A DNA stretch of 51,168 bases from Mycolicibacterium bacteremicum (lineage in GTDB: Bacteria > Actinomycetota > Actinomycetes > Mycobacteriales > Mycobacteriaceae): positions 1 to 51,168 of the forward strand of contig NZ_MVHJ01000034.1 in NCBI RefSeq assembly GCF_002086115.1. Reading direction: 5' to 3'. Position numbers and translations under genes: made by a program. The notes below the pieces were generated by a model. That model did not search any database. It saw only the letters and a list, made by a program, of their open reading frames with translations, and was not told the DNA's origin. This document shows positions 17,978 to 26,700 of this stretch, piece after piece. How positions within the stretch are numbered: position 1 is the stretch's first letter; each line of letters starts with the position of its first letter.

Positions 17978-19684
17978 TCAGAACGTGTACGTCGCGCTGA
18001 CGTAGGCGGGTGTTCCGTCGGATTTCAGGTGGCCGTCGTAGAAGCGCACCGAGAACGTCTCACCAGGGTGATAGCGGCCGATCCGGGCCGATGTCGACGT
18101 GTAGTGGATCAGGAACGCCCCCCGGCGGTCGCGGTGCACCGACACCGTGCCGCGCGGTGTGTTCTGCACCACGGCGCAGGTGATGTCGTCAGCGTCGACA
18201 TCGACCACGGTGGTGGTCCAGGCGGCCGTCGCGCGCAGGGCGAGTCGGCCGCTGCCGCCGACCGTGGCCTGGGTGGGGGTGTTGTTGTGCGGCAGCAGGT
18301 GCACCGGCACCACCACCCGGGTGCCGTCCTCGGCGGTGACGGTGAAGTGGTCGACCTTGTCGGCCGCCAGCGCGGTGACCGCGGCGGCGGCATGCCCTAC
18401 GCGGGTGTTCAGCGCACTGGAGTAGGTAAACGTGCCGTCCTCGTTGAGGGTCACCGTGCTGCCCTTGGCCGAGATCACGGTGTTGCCGGGTAGGCCCCCA
18501 CCGTCGAAGCTCAGCGGGCGGCCGGTGGGCCCGAACGCCGAGATCCGGCCGCGGGTGGTCTGCACACCGGCGCCGTTGACCGAGGATTCGGTGATGTGGG
18601 CGGTGCCGGTCACCGGTGGGGTGTCGGCCAATGGAGGGCACACCTGCACGGTGGCCACGGTGATGGAGCGCCCGTAGTCGTCGGTGCCGATGATGGTGAA
18701 GGAGTCGTCGGCGGTGATGCCGTGGCCCAGGCCGGGGGTGCGGGTGTAGACGTAGGTGCCGTGGGCGCTCACCTGTGCGGTGCCCTTGTTAGGGCACCGG
18801 CCGACGCTGAACTGCAGGGGCCCGCTGCCGTCGGTGGCGATGGACAGTCTGCCGCTCTGAACATCCGGTGCGAGGCTGGTGGTCTCGGTGTCGACTCGCA
18901 GGTGGGCCAGTGGCCGCACGACGATGTCGACGCTGCCACCTTGCGCGTCGAGGGCGGTGACGACGAAGCGGTCGGTCGCCAAGCCCGGGATCGCTGCTGT
19001 CGAGATCCTCGGCACGAACACAAATCTGCCCGTCTCGGGGTCGAGTTGGACCAGTCCGCCCTCCGCCGAGTATGCCGACTCGTCAGTCGAGTCGGTTGGA
19101 TTCGACGAGTTGACCAACGTGTAGGTGAGCCGGCGACCGTCCCATGCCGCCCCTTCGATCTGGCCGCGCACCACGCCGTTGAAGTCGGGGAGCCGGACCC
19201 TGGCGGCACCTGTCGGCGGCACGTTGGACGCCAGAATGCTCACGGTGACTTCGACATCGACGCTGCGGCCGTAGAGGTCAGCGACCGTGACCGTGAAAGC
19301 GTCGACCTTGTGCGCCGGATCGTCGCTGGTTCTGGCGAATTGCCGCGCCTGCACCGACGGGGTGTAGGTGAAGTGGCCCGAAGAAGCTCCGACCGACACC
19401 AACCCGCCCTTGGCGGTGGTGAACAATGTCGGCCCGTAGGTTGTTGCGCCACTCCCCTGATCCACGACCGTGACAGACCCGAAAACCGCTCCGGTCACTG
19501 GATGTGGATTCCCGACTTCCACCGTGGCCGTCGGAGCCTCGTTGGCTCGGACGACAAGCGGAGTCGCCGGCGAGCGAGTATCCGCACCGAGTCCGGGAAC
19601 GGTTGTGATGTCGATACCGCTCGCCGGGCCGAAGTGCATACCCCTGGCCGCGTCGTAGGAGAGCGGCATGTTGTCGATCGTGAT
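17978..19684 (-). CDS. Ig/cadherin-like tandem repeat protein, apparent ATC start
   Basis: A protein of about 568 residues made of beta-sandwich repeats like those of its upstream neighbour (DGTFTYSS, DDSFTIIGTDDYGRSITVATV, GTAQVSAHGTYVYT). It probably acts at the surface but no signal peptide is visible. The best ribosome-binding site, AGGAGG at 19696-19691, stands six bases before an in-frame ATC at 19684 (ITIDNMPLSYD) and 21 bases before the first ATG at 19669, so I extend the gene to the ATC. Either ATC initiates or a former ATG has mutated. If the ATG is used the product has 563 residues. It begins 26 bases after the large repeat gene and looks like a duplicated tail of it. Confidence 0.6.
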   Translation of the reverse strand: MTIDNMPLSYDAARGMHFGPASGIDITTVPGLGADTRSPATPLVVRANEAPTATVEVGNPHPVTGAVFGSVTVVDQGSGATTYGPTLFTTAKGGLVSVGASSGHFTYTPSVQARQFARTSDDPAHKVDAFTVTVADLYGRSVDVEVTVSILASNVPPTGAARVRLPDFNGVVRGQIEGAAWDGRRLTYTLVNSSNPTDSTDESAYSAEGGLVQLDPETGRFVFVPRISTAAIPGLATDRFVVTALDAQGGSVDIVVRPLAHLRVDTETTSLAPDVQSGRLSIATDGSGPLQFSVGRCPNKGTAQVSAHGTYVYTRTPGLGHGITADDSFTIIGTDDYGRSITVATVQVCPPLADTPPVTGTAHITESSVNGAGVQTTRGRISAFGPTGRPLSFDGGGLPGNTVISAKGSTVTLNEDGTFTYSSALNTRVGHAAAAVTALAADKVDHFTVTAEDGTRVVVPVHLLPHNNTPTQATVGGSGRLALRATAAWTTTVVDVDADDITCAVVQNTPRGTVSVHRDRRGAFLIHYTSTSARIGRYHPGETFSVRFYDGHLKSDGTPAYVSATYTF

Positions 19685-19690
19685 GGTGGA

Positions 19691-19696
19691 CCTCCT
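19691..19696 (-). promoter_or_regulatory. Perfect Shine-Dalgarno AGGAGG facing an ATC codon
   Basis: AGGAGG with six bases of spacing to ATC at 19684-19682, in frame with the downstream 563-residue frame. The spacing is ideal for the ATC and too long (21 bases) for the first ATG. This is the evidence for placing the start at a near-cognate codon. Confidence 0.6.
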
Positions 19697-19710
19697 GTTC
19701 GCCGACTCGA

Positions 19711-22700
19711 TCAGTAGTTCAGGGTCAAGTTGCTGGAGTAGAAGCCGAATGAATCAACGGCTCGCACAACAACGTTGCCGGCACTCCCCTTGACGAAGAA
19801 ACTGCCGTTGTTGGAGTTGTAGGTGACACTCCACAGCCCGAGGGTCGGTCCGCTGATAGTGGCGTTTCCGTTCAGCTGGGAGACCTTCTGCAAGGTGACA
19901 TCGTCACCATCCGGATCGGACAAAGTGATGCCATTCCACTGCACCTCGTCGGCACCGTTGATCGTGTTGATCTTCGTCATGACCGAGGTGCTGATTGTCG
20001 GCGGACGCAGATTCACGGTCTGGATGACGAACGACTGCCCGCCGACCGTCGCGACGATGTCGAAGCTCACCGCCTGGTTCAGAGCCCCCGTATAGGTGAA
20101 CACGCCACTGGACGAGACCGTCACGGCAGCGACGTTTCCGGTGCCGCCGGAACCCTTGCTGAAGGTGAACAGGCTCATGTTGTCGCTCGGAATGCCGTTG
20201 ATACGGCCCTGACCCGCGGTACCGGTTGACACGTAGTCGATCCCGTGGAGCTGGGCGGTGGTGATGTTGACGTCGTGCGTCGTGACCCCACCACGGGCAT
20301 CGGTGACGTAGATGGTGATGGTGTCGTTGATCAGTACGCCGCTGTTGGGCTTCGGTACATAGGCCCAGTTGCCGTTTGCATCGACCGTGACGATTGCTCC
20401 GTTGTTGCGCACCTGGGTACTGGCACCTCCGGAGCTGACGCTGTAGGTCAGTGCGTCACCGTCGGCATCGCTTGCGCCGACATTGCCTTTCGCGATCCCG
20501 ATCCCGTTGCCCAGCGCGATGCCTGAGCCGTTGGTCGTCGGCAGGTTGTTCGGCTTCGGAACGAACGACACGGTGGCGACGGTGATCGACACACCACCGA
20601 CCGATCCCACGATCGTGAACGAGTCCGACTCGTTCCAACCGGCACTGCTTGCGGTGTAGGTGTAGGTACCGTTCGGGTTCAACGTGACCGTGCCCTTGGT
20701 CGGGCCGTTACCGACGGTGTAGGTCAGCACACCCTGTTCGCTCGAGGTCAGCTGAATACCACCGGTCACCGTGCCGTTGTTGACATTCTTGGTGACCGTC
20801 AGGTCCAGGTCGTGGGTGGTGACCGTCACCAGAGTGGTTGTCTGGCCGCCCTTTCCGTCGGTCACATACACCGTGAAGGTGGAGCCGACGATGGCACCCA
20901 GCACACCGCTGTTCTGGCCGGGCACATAGGACCACTTGCCGTTGGCGTCCACCGTGACGATCGATCCGTTGCCCAGCACCTTGCTGGACCCACCGCCGTA
21001 TCCGATGACGCTGTAGTGCAGGGTGTCGTTGTCGTCGTCATCGGCGTCGACGTTGCCGGTCGCGATGCCGGAGCCGCCGACGATCACCGCACCGTCGATA
21101 CCCTTCGACGTCGGGGTGCTGTTCACCTTCGGCACCAGCGAGACATTGGCCACGGTGATGGTCTGCCCGCCGATGGTTCCCACGATGGTGAAGGTGTCGG
21201 ACTCATTCCAGCCCGCCGTCGTCGCGGTGTAGGTGTAGGTGCCATCCGGGTTCACCGTGACGGTGCCCTTGCCGGGTCCGGTGCCCAGGCTGTAGGTCAT
21301 CAGACCCTGCTCCGCCGCGGTCAGCGTCAGGCCACCCGTGACGGTGCCGTTGCTGCCGACCTTGGTCACCGGGATGCTCAGATCATGGGTCGTGACCACG
21401 ACCGGCGTGCTGACCTGTCCGCCCTTGCCGTCACTGACGTACACGGTGAACGTGGATCCGATGATCGCCCCCAGCACACCGCTGTTCAGGCCCGGGATGT
21501 AGGACCACTTGCCGTTGGCGTCGACGCTGACGATGGCACCGTTGGACAGCACCTTGGTCGAGGCGCCGCCGTAACCGGTGACGCTGTAGTGCAGGGTGTC
21601 GCCGTTGGCATCATTGGCACCGACGTTGCCGGTGGCGATGCCGGAGCCACCGATGACGGTGACCAGATCCAGCGGGTCGACGGTCGGGGCGGCGTTGGAC
21701 TTCGGCACCACCGACACCTCGGCGACCGCGATCGTCTGTCCACCAACGGTTCCCATGATGGTGAAGGTGTCGGACTCGTTCCACCCCGCCGTCGTCGCGG
21801 TGTAGGTGTAGGTGCCGTCCGGGTTGACGGTGACGGTGCCCTTGCCGGGACCGGTGCCCAGGCTGTAGGTCATCAGACCCTGCTCGCCGGCGGTCAGGCC
21901 GAGACCGCCAGTCACGGTGCCGTTGCTGCCGACCTTGGTCACCGGGATGGCCAGATCATGGGTGCTGACGGTGACCAGCGTGCTGGCCTGCCCACCCTTG
22001 CCATCGGAGATGTACACGGTGAACGACGAGGCGAGGATGACGCCGAGTGTCCCGCTGTTCAGGCCGGGGATGTAGTGCCACTTGCCGTTCTGGTCCACCG
22101 TCACGATGGCACCGTTGGCCAGCACCTTGGTCGACGCGCCGCCGTAACCGTCGACGCTGTAGTGCAGAGTGTCGCCGTTCGCGTCCGATGCGCCGATGTT
22201 GCCCGAGGCGATACCCGAGCCGCCGACCACGACCGCACCGTCGAGCGCGGGCGCGGTGGGCGCCACGTTGGGTTTGGGCACGACGGTGACCGTGGCGATG
22301 GTGATCGACTTGCCGTCGACGGTGCCCACGATGGTGAAGGTGTCGGACTCGTTCCACCCCGCGGTGGTCGCGGTGTAGGTGTAGGTGCCGTCCGGGTTGA
22401 CGGTGACGGTGCCCTTGGTCGGACCGTTGCCGACGCCGTAGGTCAGCAGACCGGTGTTGTCGTCGTCGTCGATGTCGAGTCCGCCCTTGATCACACCGTC
22501 GACGTTGGAGGTCACCACCGGGTCGACCTTCAGATTGGCGAACAGGGTGACGGTGGTGGTGGCGGTGCCGCCGCGGCCGTCGGAGATGTTGACCTCGAAC
22601 GAGTCCAGCGTCAGATCGCCCAGCAGACCACCCGGCTTGGGAATGAAGGTGAAGGTGCCGTTGGAGTTCAGCAGCACGATGCCGCCGCTGGAGCTGTATC

Positions 22701-24738
22701 CCGAGGACGCACCGCCGGCCAGGGTGAAGGTGAGGTCGTCGCCGTCGAAGTCGGTGGCGGCCACGGTACCGCGCACCACGCCGTCGGCATCCCTTGTGCC
22801 GGTGGTGATCCCGCCGATCGGGTTGGTGTTGATCCGGTTGATGGTGACGGTCACCGCGACCTCGACGACACCGCCGTGCGCGTCGTTGAGTGTGACGGTG
22901 AACGTGTCGGTGCCGCCCTGGGACCGGGCCAGCAGCGTCGGGGTGTACGCGTAACCCAGCGGGGTCACCACGACGATGCCGCCACGTGAGGTGATCACGT
23001 CGCCGGTCACGATGACCAGATCGCCGTCGTCATCCTTGACGTCGAACGAACCGGTGATGATGCCGGTGATGGGTTCGGTGTTGGCGGTCCCGACGGTGAT
23101 GGTCGGCGGCGTGTTGGCGCTGATGATGTCGACGCTGACCATCGTCGGCAGCAGCGTGATGCCGCCGCGGCCGTCGTTGGCCCAGATGGTGACCAGGTCG
23201 GTCTTGGCGCCCAGTAGTGATGCCGCGGCATGCCGGGCGAAGTCGGTGGGCGTGTAGGTGAAGGTGCCGTCCTCGTTGCGAACGATGTTGCCCCACAACG
23301 AGGTCGCGGTGTAGGACAGCGGGTCCCCGTCGGCATCGGTGGCCTGCGCGATGATGGTGACCTTGCCCGTCACCGGGTCGTAGCCGGAGACCTGGGCCTG
23401 TCCGCTCGGGTTGAACACCGGCAGGTTGTTGATGCCGAGTCCCGGATACCGGAAGGTCACCGTGTAGAACGCGTCGTTGCCGTCCGGGGTGAGCGGGTGC
23501 TCCAGGAAGCCGAGGCTGTCGTTGACGCGGACGGTGAACGTGACATCGGTGCCGTTGTTGAGATCGTCCAGCGAGTCGGGCACGAAGCTGAACGTGCCGT
23601 CCGGGCTCATGGTGATCAGGCCGTTGCTCGGCTGGCCGTTCAGGTCGACCGAGTAGATCAGCGGATCCCCGTCTGGGTCCACGCTCTTGAGTTTCCACGT
23701 CAGCGGCAGCGGACCCGCCGATACGGTGGGCGCACCGGGCAGCTGATTGGTGGCCAGCCGCTCATAGCGCTGGTAAGCCGCGGTCACCAGAACCAGCGCG
23801 CCGAAGGTGAAGGGTGTCGGCTGGCCGTTCCAGTAGGTGCCCTGCAATCCGGCGAAGAGCGTCATCACCCAACCGGCGGCGACCTGCGTCGGGTTGAGGA
23901 TGGGGTCGGCCTGGTACGGCGGGAAGATCTGGTCGACCCAGTTGGCCAGGGCGTTGATGACTCCCATGAACGGTGCGAACGCCGGGATGGTCGGCGGCTC
24001 GGGGACGATGTCGATGTCGATCAGCGCCGAGGCCAGCGCCGGCGGCGTCGGGGTCGGGGTCGGATCGGAGCCGGACAGCGTCGTGAACTGTGCGGAATGC
24101 GCGATCTCGGGCACCACCACCGGAGCGACGATCGGGGCGTTGTCGGTTTCGGTGCCCGGGGGCGGGGTCTCCGGTTGGACCACCTCGGGCTCGACCACCG
24201 GCGGGTCGACGATTTCGGGCTCGGGCTCGACGACCTCGGTTCCGATGCCGCCGGTGTCACCCGTGCCGGCGCTGCCGTCGCCGCCGGACGTCCTCGCGTC
24301 ATCGCCGCCCGCGCCATCACCACCTACGTCGCCCTCGCCGGCATCGTCATCTGCGTCGTCGACGATCTCGTCATCGCCGGAGTCCGCACCGCTGATGCCA
24401 CCGTCGCCCTCTGCGTCGTCGGCACCCGTCTCGTCGGCGTCGTCCGTGTCGTCGGCGTCATCGGATTCGTTGTCACTGCCGGACGCGTTCGAGCCGGTGC
24501 CACTCGATGGGGCACCGGGGCCGGACGAGGTGCTGCCGTCAGCACCCTTGGAATCGGCGCCCTTGGAATCGGCGCCCTTGGAATCGTTGTCCGACGACGG
24601 TCCCGTCGACGGCCCATCGGTGGTATCGGCGGCGGCCACGGCCGGCGCGGCGGTGACCGCGAGGCCGAGGAAGGCTGCGACGGCGAGCTCGCCGGCGCGC
24701 ATCCGCTTCTTCGACGAATTCTTCCGATGGGATGCCAT
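19711..24738 (-). CDS. Large exported Ig/cadherin-like repeat protein
   Basis: A 1675-residue surface or secreted protein. The N-terminus (MASHRKNSSKKRMRAGELA then a hydrophobic stretch ending AAPAVAAAD) is a signal peptide. Next comes a Ser/Gly/Asp/Glu-rich low-complexity region (about 45-250) and a small helical segment with VNALANW/PPYQADP-like motifs common in mycobacterial exported proteins. The rest is tandem VCBS/tandem-95-like beta domains with DADGDPLSYT and NPDGTYTYT signatures. The four most similar units are repeated with an exact 573-bp period. The start ATG 24738 has GAGGAG upstream; an ATG five codons earlier has none. Adhesion or cell-envelope structure is a family-based guess. 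It lies between ribE and ribBA, which are close together in M. tuberculosis. Confidence 0.88.
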   Translation of the reverse strand: MASHRKNSSKKRMRAGELAVAAFLGLAVTAAPAVAAADTTDGPSTGPSSDNDSKGADSKGADSKGADGSTSSGPGAPSSGTGSNASGSDNESDDADDTDDADETGADDAEGDGGISGADSGDDEIVDDADDDAGEGDVGGDGAGGDDARTSGGDGSAGTGDTGGIGTEVVEPEPEIVDPPVVEPEVVQPETPPPGTETDNAPIVAPVVVPEIAHSAQFTTLSGSDPTPTPTPPALASALIDIDIVPEPPTIPAFAPFMGVINALANWVDQIFPPYQADPILNPTQVAAGWVMTLFAGLQGTYWNGQPTPFTFGALVLVTAAYQRYERLATNQLPGAPTVSAGPLPLTWKLKSVDPDGDPLIYSVDLNGQPSNGLITMSPDGTFSFVPDSLDDLNNGTDVTFTVRVNDSLGFLEHPLTPDGNDAFYTVTFRYPGLGINNLPVFNPSGQAQVSGYDPVTGKVTIIAQATDADGDPLSYTATSLWGNIVRNEDGTFTYTPTDFARHAAASLLGAKTDLVTIWANDGRGGITLLPTMVSVDIISANTPPTITVGTANTEPITGIITGSFDVKDDDGDLVIVTGDVITSRGGIVVVTPLGYAYTPTLLARSQGGTDTFTVTLNDAHGGVVEVAVTVTINRINTNPIGGITTGTRDADGVVRGTVAATDFDGDDLTFTLAGGASSGYSSSGGIVLLNSNGTFTFIPKPGGLLGDLTLDSFEVNISDGRGGTATTTVTLFANLKVDPVVTSNVDGVIKGGLDIDDDDNTGLLTYGVGNGPTKGTVTVNPDGTYTYTATTAGWNESDTFTIVGTVDGKSITIATVTVVPKPNVAPTAPALDGAVVVGGSGIASGNIGASDANGDTLHYSVDGYGGASTKVLANGAIVTVDQNGKWHYIPGLNSGTLGVILASSFTVYISDGKGGQASTLVTVSTHDLAIPVTKVGSNGTVTGGLGLTAGEQGLMTYSLGTGPGKGTVTVNPDGTYTYTATTAGWNESDTFTIMGTVGGQTIAVAEVSVVPKSNAAPTVDPLDLVTVIGGSGIATGNVGANDANGDTLHYSVTGYGGASTKVLSNGAIVSVDANGKWSYIPGLNSGVLGAIIGSTFTVYVSDGKGGQVSTPVVVTTHDLSIPVTKVGSNGTVTGGLTLTAAEQGLMTYSLGTGPGKGTVTVNPDGTYTYTATTAGWNESDTFTIVGTIGGQTITVANVSLVPKVNSTPTSKGIDGAVIVGGSGIATGNVDADDDDNDTLHYSVIGYGGGSSKVLGNGSIVTVDANGKWSYVPGQNSGVLGAIVGSTFTVYVTDGKGGQTTTLVTVTTHDLDLTVTKNVNNGTVTGGIQLTSSEQGVLTYTVGNGPTKGTVTLNPNGTYTYTASSAGWNESDSFTIVGSVGGVSITVATVSFVPKPNNLPTTNGSGIALGNGIGIAKGNVGASDADGDALTYSVSSGGASTQVRNNGAIVTVDANGNWAYVPKPNSGVLINDTITIYVTDARGGVTTHDVNITTAQLHGIDYVSTGTAGQGRINGIPSDNMSLFTFSKGSGGTGNVAAVTVSSSGVFTYTGALNQAVSFDIVATVGGQSFVIQTVNLRPPTISTSVMTKINTINGADEVQWNGITLSDPDGDDVTLQKVSQLNGNATISGPTLGLWSVTYNSNNGSFFVKGSAGNVVVRAVDSFGFYSSNLTLNY
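20651..22480 (-). repeat. 573-bp tandem coding repeats (three full copies plus a partial)
   Basis: The sequence GCGGTGTAGGTGTAGGT recurs at 20651, 21224, 21797 and 22370, always exactly 573 bases (191 codons) apart, within the large repeat gene. The copies at 21224 and 21797 are nearly identical over long stretches; the outer ones are more diverged. Each unit encodes a pair of beta domains with the VNPDGTYTYTATTAGWNES core. Such high identity points to recent duplication or ongoing gene conversion and would allow copy-number change by recombination. Confidence 0.9.
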
Positions 24739-25326
24739 GGCTCTCCTCGACATTCGAACCGCTTCGTGGTGGATCGGCCGTCCGAGAGAACATGCCGAAG
24801 GGTATTGACTGCGGCGTAAGTTAACACGGCCGTCAATAACTGGAAAGCACATTCTGTGGAAGTTCTGAACGGAATTTCGTCCCGTGTCGACCATTCAACG
24901 GACACCACCTTTGGACCCCGGCGGCAAAATTCCCGTTCGGAATTGCTGCGGCGAACCCACCAGCAACCGAGGCCGAACCGCTACCCGACCGATGGCCTGG
25001 AAACACCGCGTACCACGTTCACCGTGGCCGGATGGACGATGAGCCTGCGCCGGTTTCCACTCATAGTCGCTGAACTGGACCGTTGACAGCGCCTGGCCGG
25101 CTGTCCAGCGGAGACGGAGTTCACGAGAAGGGCTGACGACCGGACACATCCGCATTCACTTCCGGGCTGTCCGCAATCAGCTGTCAGACACCGGCAGATT
25201 GCGGTCCGTCCGGTCCCGTCGAGAGCTGAGAAATTTTCGATTTCGGGCCGCACCGCGGACCGCTCACCCGGTGTTGCCGAGTCAGTCTCGACGTGTTGCT
25301 GTCAGGCAGATGAGCAAAGAAATGGG
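24739..25326. other. 588-base intergenic region upstream of the large repeat gene
   Basis: No open frame here has both a ribosome-binding site and mycobacterial codon use. The part nearest the repeat gene (24818-24846) holds a candidate promoter. The remainder, up to the ribE stop at 25327, is less GC-rich than its surroundings, and I see no riboswitch, tRNA or mobile-element remnant. The length and lower GC fit the edge of an inserted segment. Confidence 0.45.
24818..24846 (-). promoter_or_regulatory. Candidate promoter of the large repeat gene
   Basis: On the minus strand TTTCCA (24846-24841, four of six matches to TTGACA) and TAACTT (24823-24818, fits TANNNT) are separated by 17 bases. 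Transcription would start near 24811, leaving a leader of about 70 bases before the ATG at 24738. A TTGACG also lies within the spacer but has no fitting -10. Confidence 0.35.
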
Positions 25327-25926
25327 TCAGCGATCGCGCTCGCCGAGCAGACGCTCGACATACTTCGCGATCACATCCACCTCAAGATTCACTGGCGTAC
25401 CGACGGGCGCGGACCCGAGCGTGGTCAATCCCAGCGTGGTCGGTATCAAGGACACCTCGAACCAGTCCGACCCGAGACCGGACACCGTCAATGAGATGCC
25501 GTCGACCGTGATGGACCCCTTCTCGACGACGTACCGGGACAGCGTGTCCGGTAGCGAGACGCGGACGACCTCCCAGTTCTCCGAGGGCGAGCGCGCGATC
25601 ACCGCGCCGGTCCCATCCACGTGGCCCTGCACGATATGACCACCCAGCCTGCTGTTCACCGCGGCGGCGCGCTCCAGATTCACCCGGCCGCCGACCTCGA
25701 CCGCGGCCAGGCTCGAGCGGTTCAGCGTCTCGGCCATCACATCGGCGGAGAACGCACCGTCGGGCAGTACCTCGACGACCGTCAGACACACCCCGTTCAC
25801 GGCGATGGAGTCCCCGTGGCCGGCATCGGAGGTCACCACCGGCCCACGGATCACGAAACGCGCGGCGTCGGGCAGTTCGTCCTTGCCGACCACCTCGCCG
25901 AGTTCTTCCACGATTCCGGTGAACAT
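25327..25926 (-). CDS. ribE: Riboflavin synthase alpha chain
   Basis: Dismutates two 6,7-dimethyl-8-ribityllumazine molecules to riboflavin. The 199-residue protein shows the internal duplication of the family: MFTGIVEELG at the start of the first barrel and HIVQGHVDGTG at the start of the second, plus SIAVNGVCLTVVE and SITVDGISLTV as matching strands. ATG 25926 gives the invariant MFTGIVEE start. A TAGCCT -10 seven bases upstream suggests a leaderless mRNA. It is divergent from lprG, as in M. tuberculosis (ribC/lprG), but is separated from ribBA-ribH by the repeat-protein genes. Confidence 0.97.
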   Translation of the reverse strand: MFTGIVEELGEVVGKDELPDAARFVIRGPVVTSDAGHGDSIAVNGVCLTVVEVLPDGAFSADVMAETLNRSSLAAVEVGGRVNLERAAAVNSRLGGHIVQGHVDGTGAVIARSPSENWEVVRVSLPDTLSRYVVEKGSITVDGISLTVSGLGSDWFEVSLIPTTLGLTTLGSAPVGTPVNLEVDVIAKYVERLLGERDR

Positions 25927-25933
25927 GCACACC

Positions 25934-25939
25934 AGGCTA
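25934..25939 (-). promoter_or_regulatory. Candidate -10 for leaderless ribE transcript
   Basis: TAGCCT on the minus strand fits TANNNT and ends seven bases before the A of the ribE ATG, the spacing typical of mycobacterial leaderless transcripts. No good -35 is visible. No Shine-Dalgarno lies in front of ribE, which agrees with leaderless initiation. Confidence 0.35.
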
Positions 25940-25983
25940 GTGCGGCGCATGTAGCGCGGGCCCACCCAGGGCGCTCCACTACG

Positions 25984-26700
25984 ATGCAGAACATGCAGAC
26001 GCGCCCCCGTGCAGTCCGAGTCCTTCTTCCCGTTCTCGCCGCGATCATGGCCCTCGCGTTCGTCGGTTGCTCGTCGAAGGCCGACGACGCGCCGCTTCCC
26101 GACGCCGCCACCTTGCTGACCGAATCGGCAGCCACCACCCGCAGCCAGCAGAGCGTGCACCTCGAGCTCACCGTCGGCGGTGAGATCAAGGAGCTGCCGA
26201 TCGCGTCGCTGAGCGGTGACCTGACCAACGCTCCCGCGGTCGCCGCCCAGGGCAGCGCGGACCTCATCTTCCTGGGCCAGAAGCTGACCGATGTCGGCTT
26301 CGTCGTCGTCGACGGTGACCTCTACGGCGCCATCACCAAGGGCGGCAACATGCAGAACTTCGGTCCGGCCGCCGACATCTACGACATCTCGGCGATCCTC
26401 AATCCCGACAACGGGCTGGCCAATGTGCTCTCCAGCATCACCGATCCCAAGGCCGAGGGCCGCGAGGCCATCGGTGGCTCGGACGCGGTCAAGATCACCG
26501 GCACCGTCAGCGCGGAGGCCATCAACAAGATCGCGCCGCAGCTGAATGCGACCGCCCCCGCCCCGGCCACCGCGTGGATCCGCGAGGACGGTGACCACCA
26601 GCTGGCCCAGGTGATGATCGAGCCGTCCGCGGGCAACACCATCACGATGACCCTGTCGGACTGGGGTAAGGAAGTCACCGTCACGAAGCCCGCCACCTGA
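25984..26700 (+). CDS. lprG: Lipoprotein LprG (triacylglyceride/lipoglycan carrier)
   Basis: LprG binds triacylated lipids and lipoglycans in the periplasm and works with the P55 transporter to move them to the outer envelope. The product (238 residues from ATG 25984, or 235 from ATG 25993) has a basic N-terminus, a hydrophobic stretch and the lipobox FVGC followed by SSK. It shares LPDAATLL, FGPAADIYD, ILNPDNGLANVL, AEGREAIGG and GDHQLAQ with mycobacterial LprG. The start is uncertain since neither ATG has a strong ribosome-binding site. Its stop TGA shares one base with the ATG of the transporter gene. Confidence 0.94.
   Translation: MQNMQTRPRAVRVLLPVLAAIMALAFVGCSSKADDAPLPDAATLLTESAATTRSQQSVHLELTVGGEIKELPIASLSGDLTNAPAVAAQGSADLIFLGQKLTDVGFVVVDGDLYGAITKGGNMQNFGPAADIYDISAILNPDNGLANVLSSITDPKAEGREAIGGSDAVKITGTVSAEAINKIAPQLNATAPAPATAWIREDGDHQLAQVMIEPSAGNTITMTLSDWGKEVTVTKPAT

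Noticed and set aside
20812..22989. Open frame of 725 codons with internal repeats on the plus strand
   Set aside because: The repeats mirror the 573-bp units of the large repeat gene on the other strand. No ribosome-binding site or signal peptide.
25199..25639. 146-codon plus-strand frame running into ribE
   Set aside because: It overlaps ribE in antisense over much of its length and lacks a ribosome-binding site.
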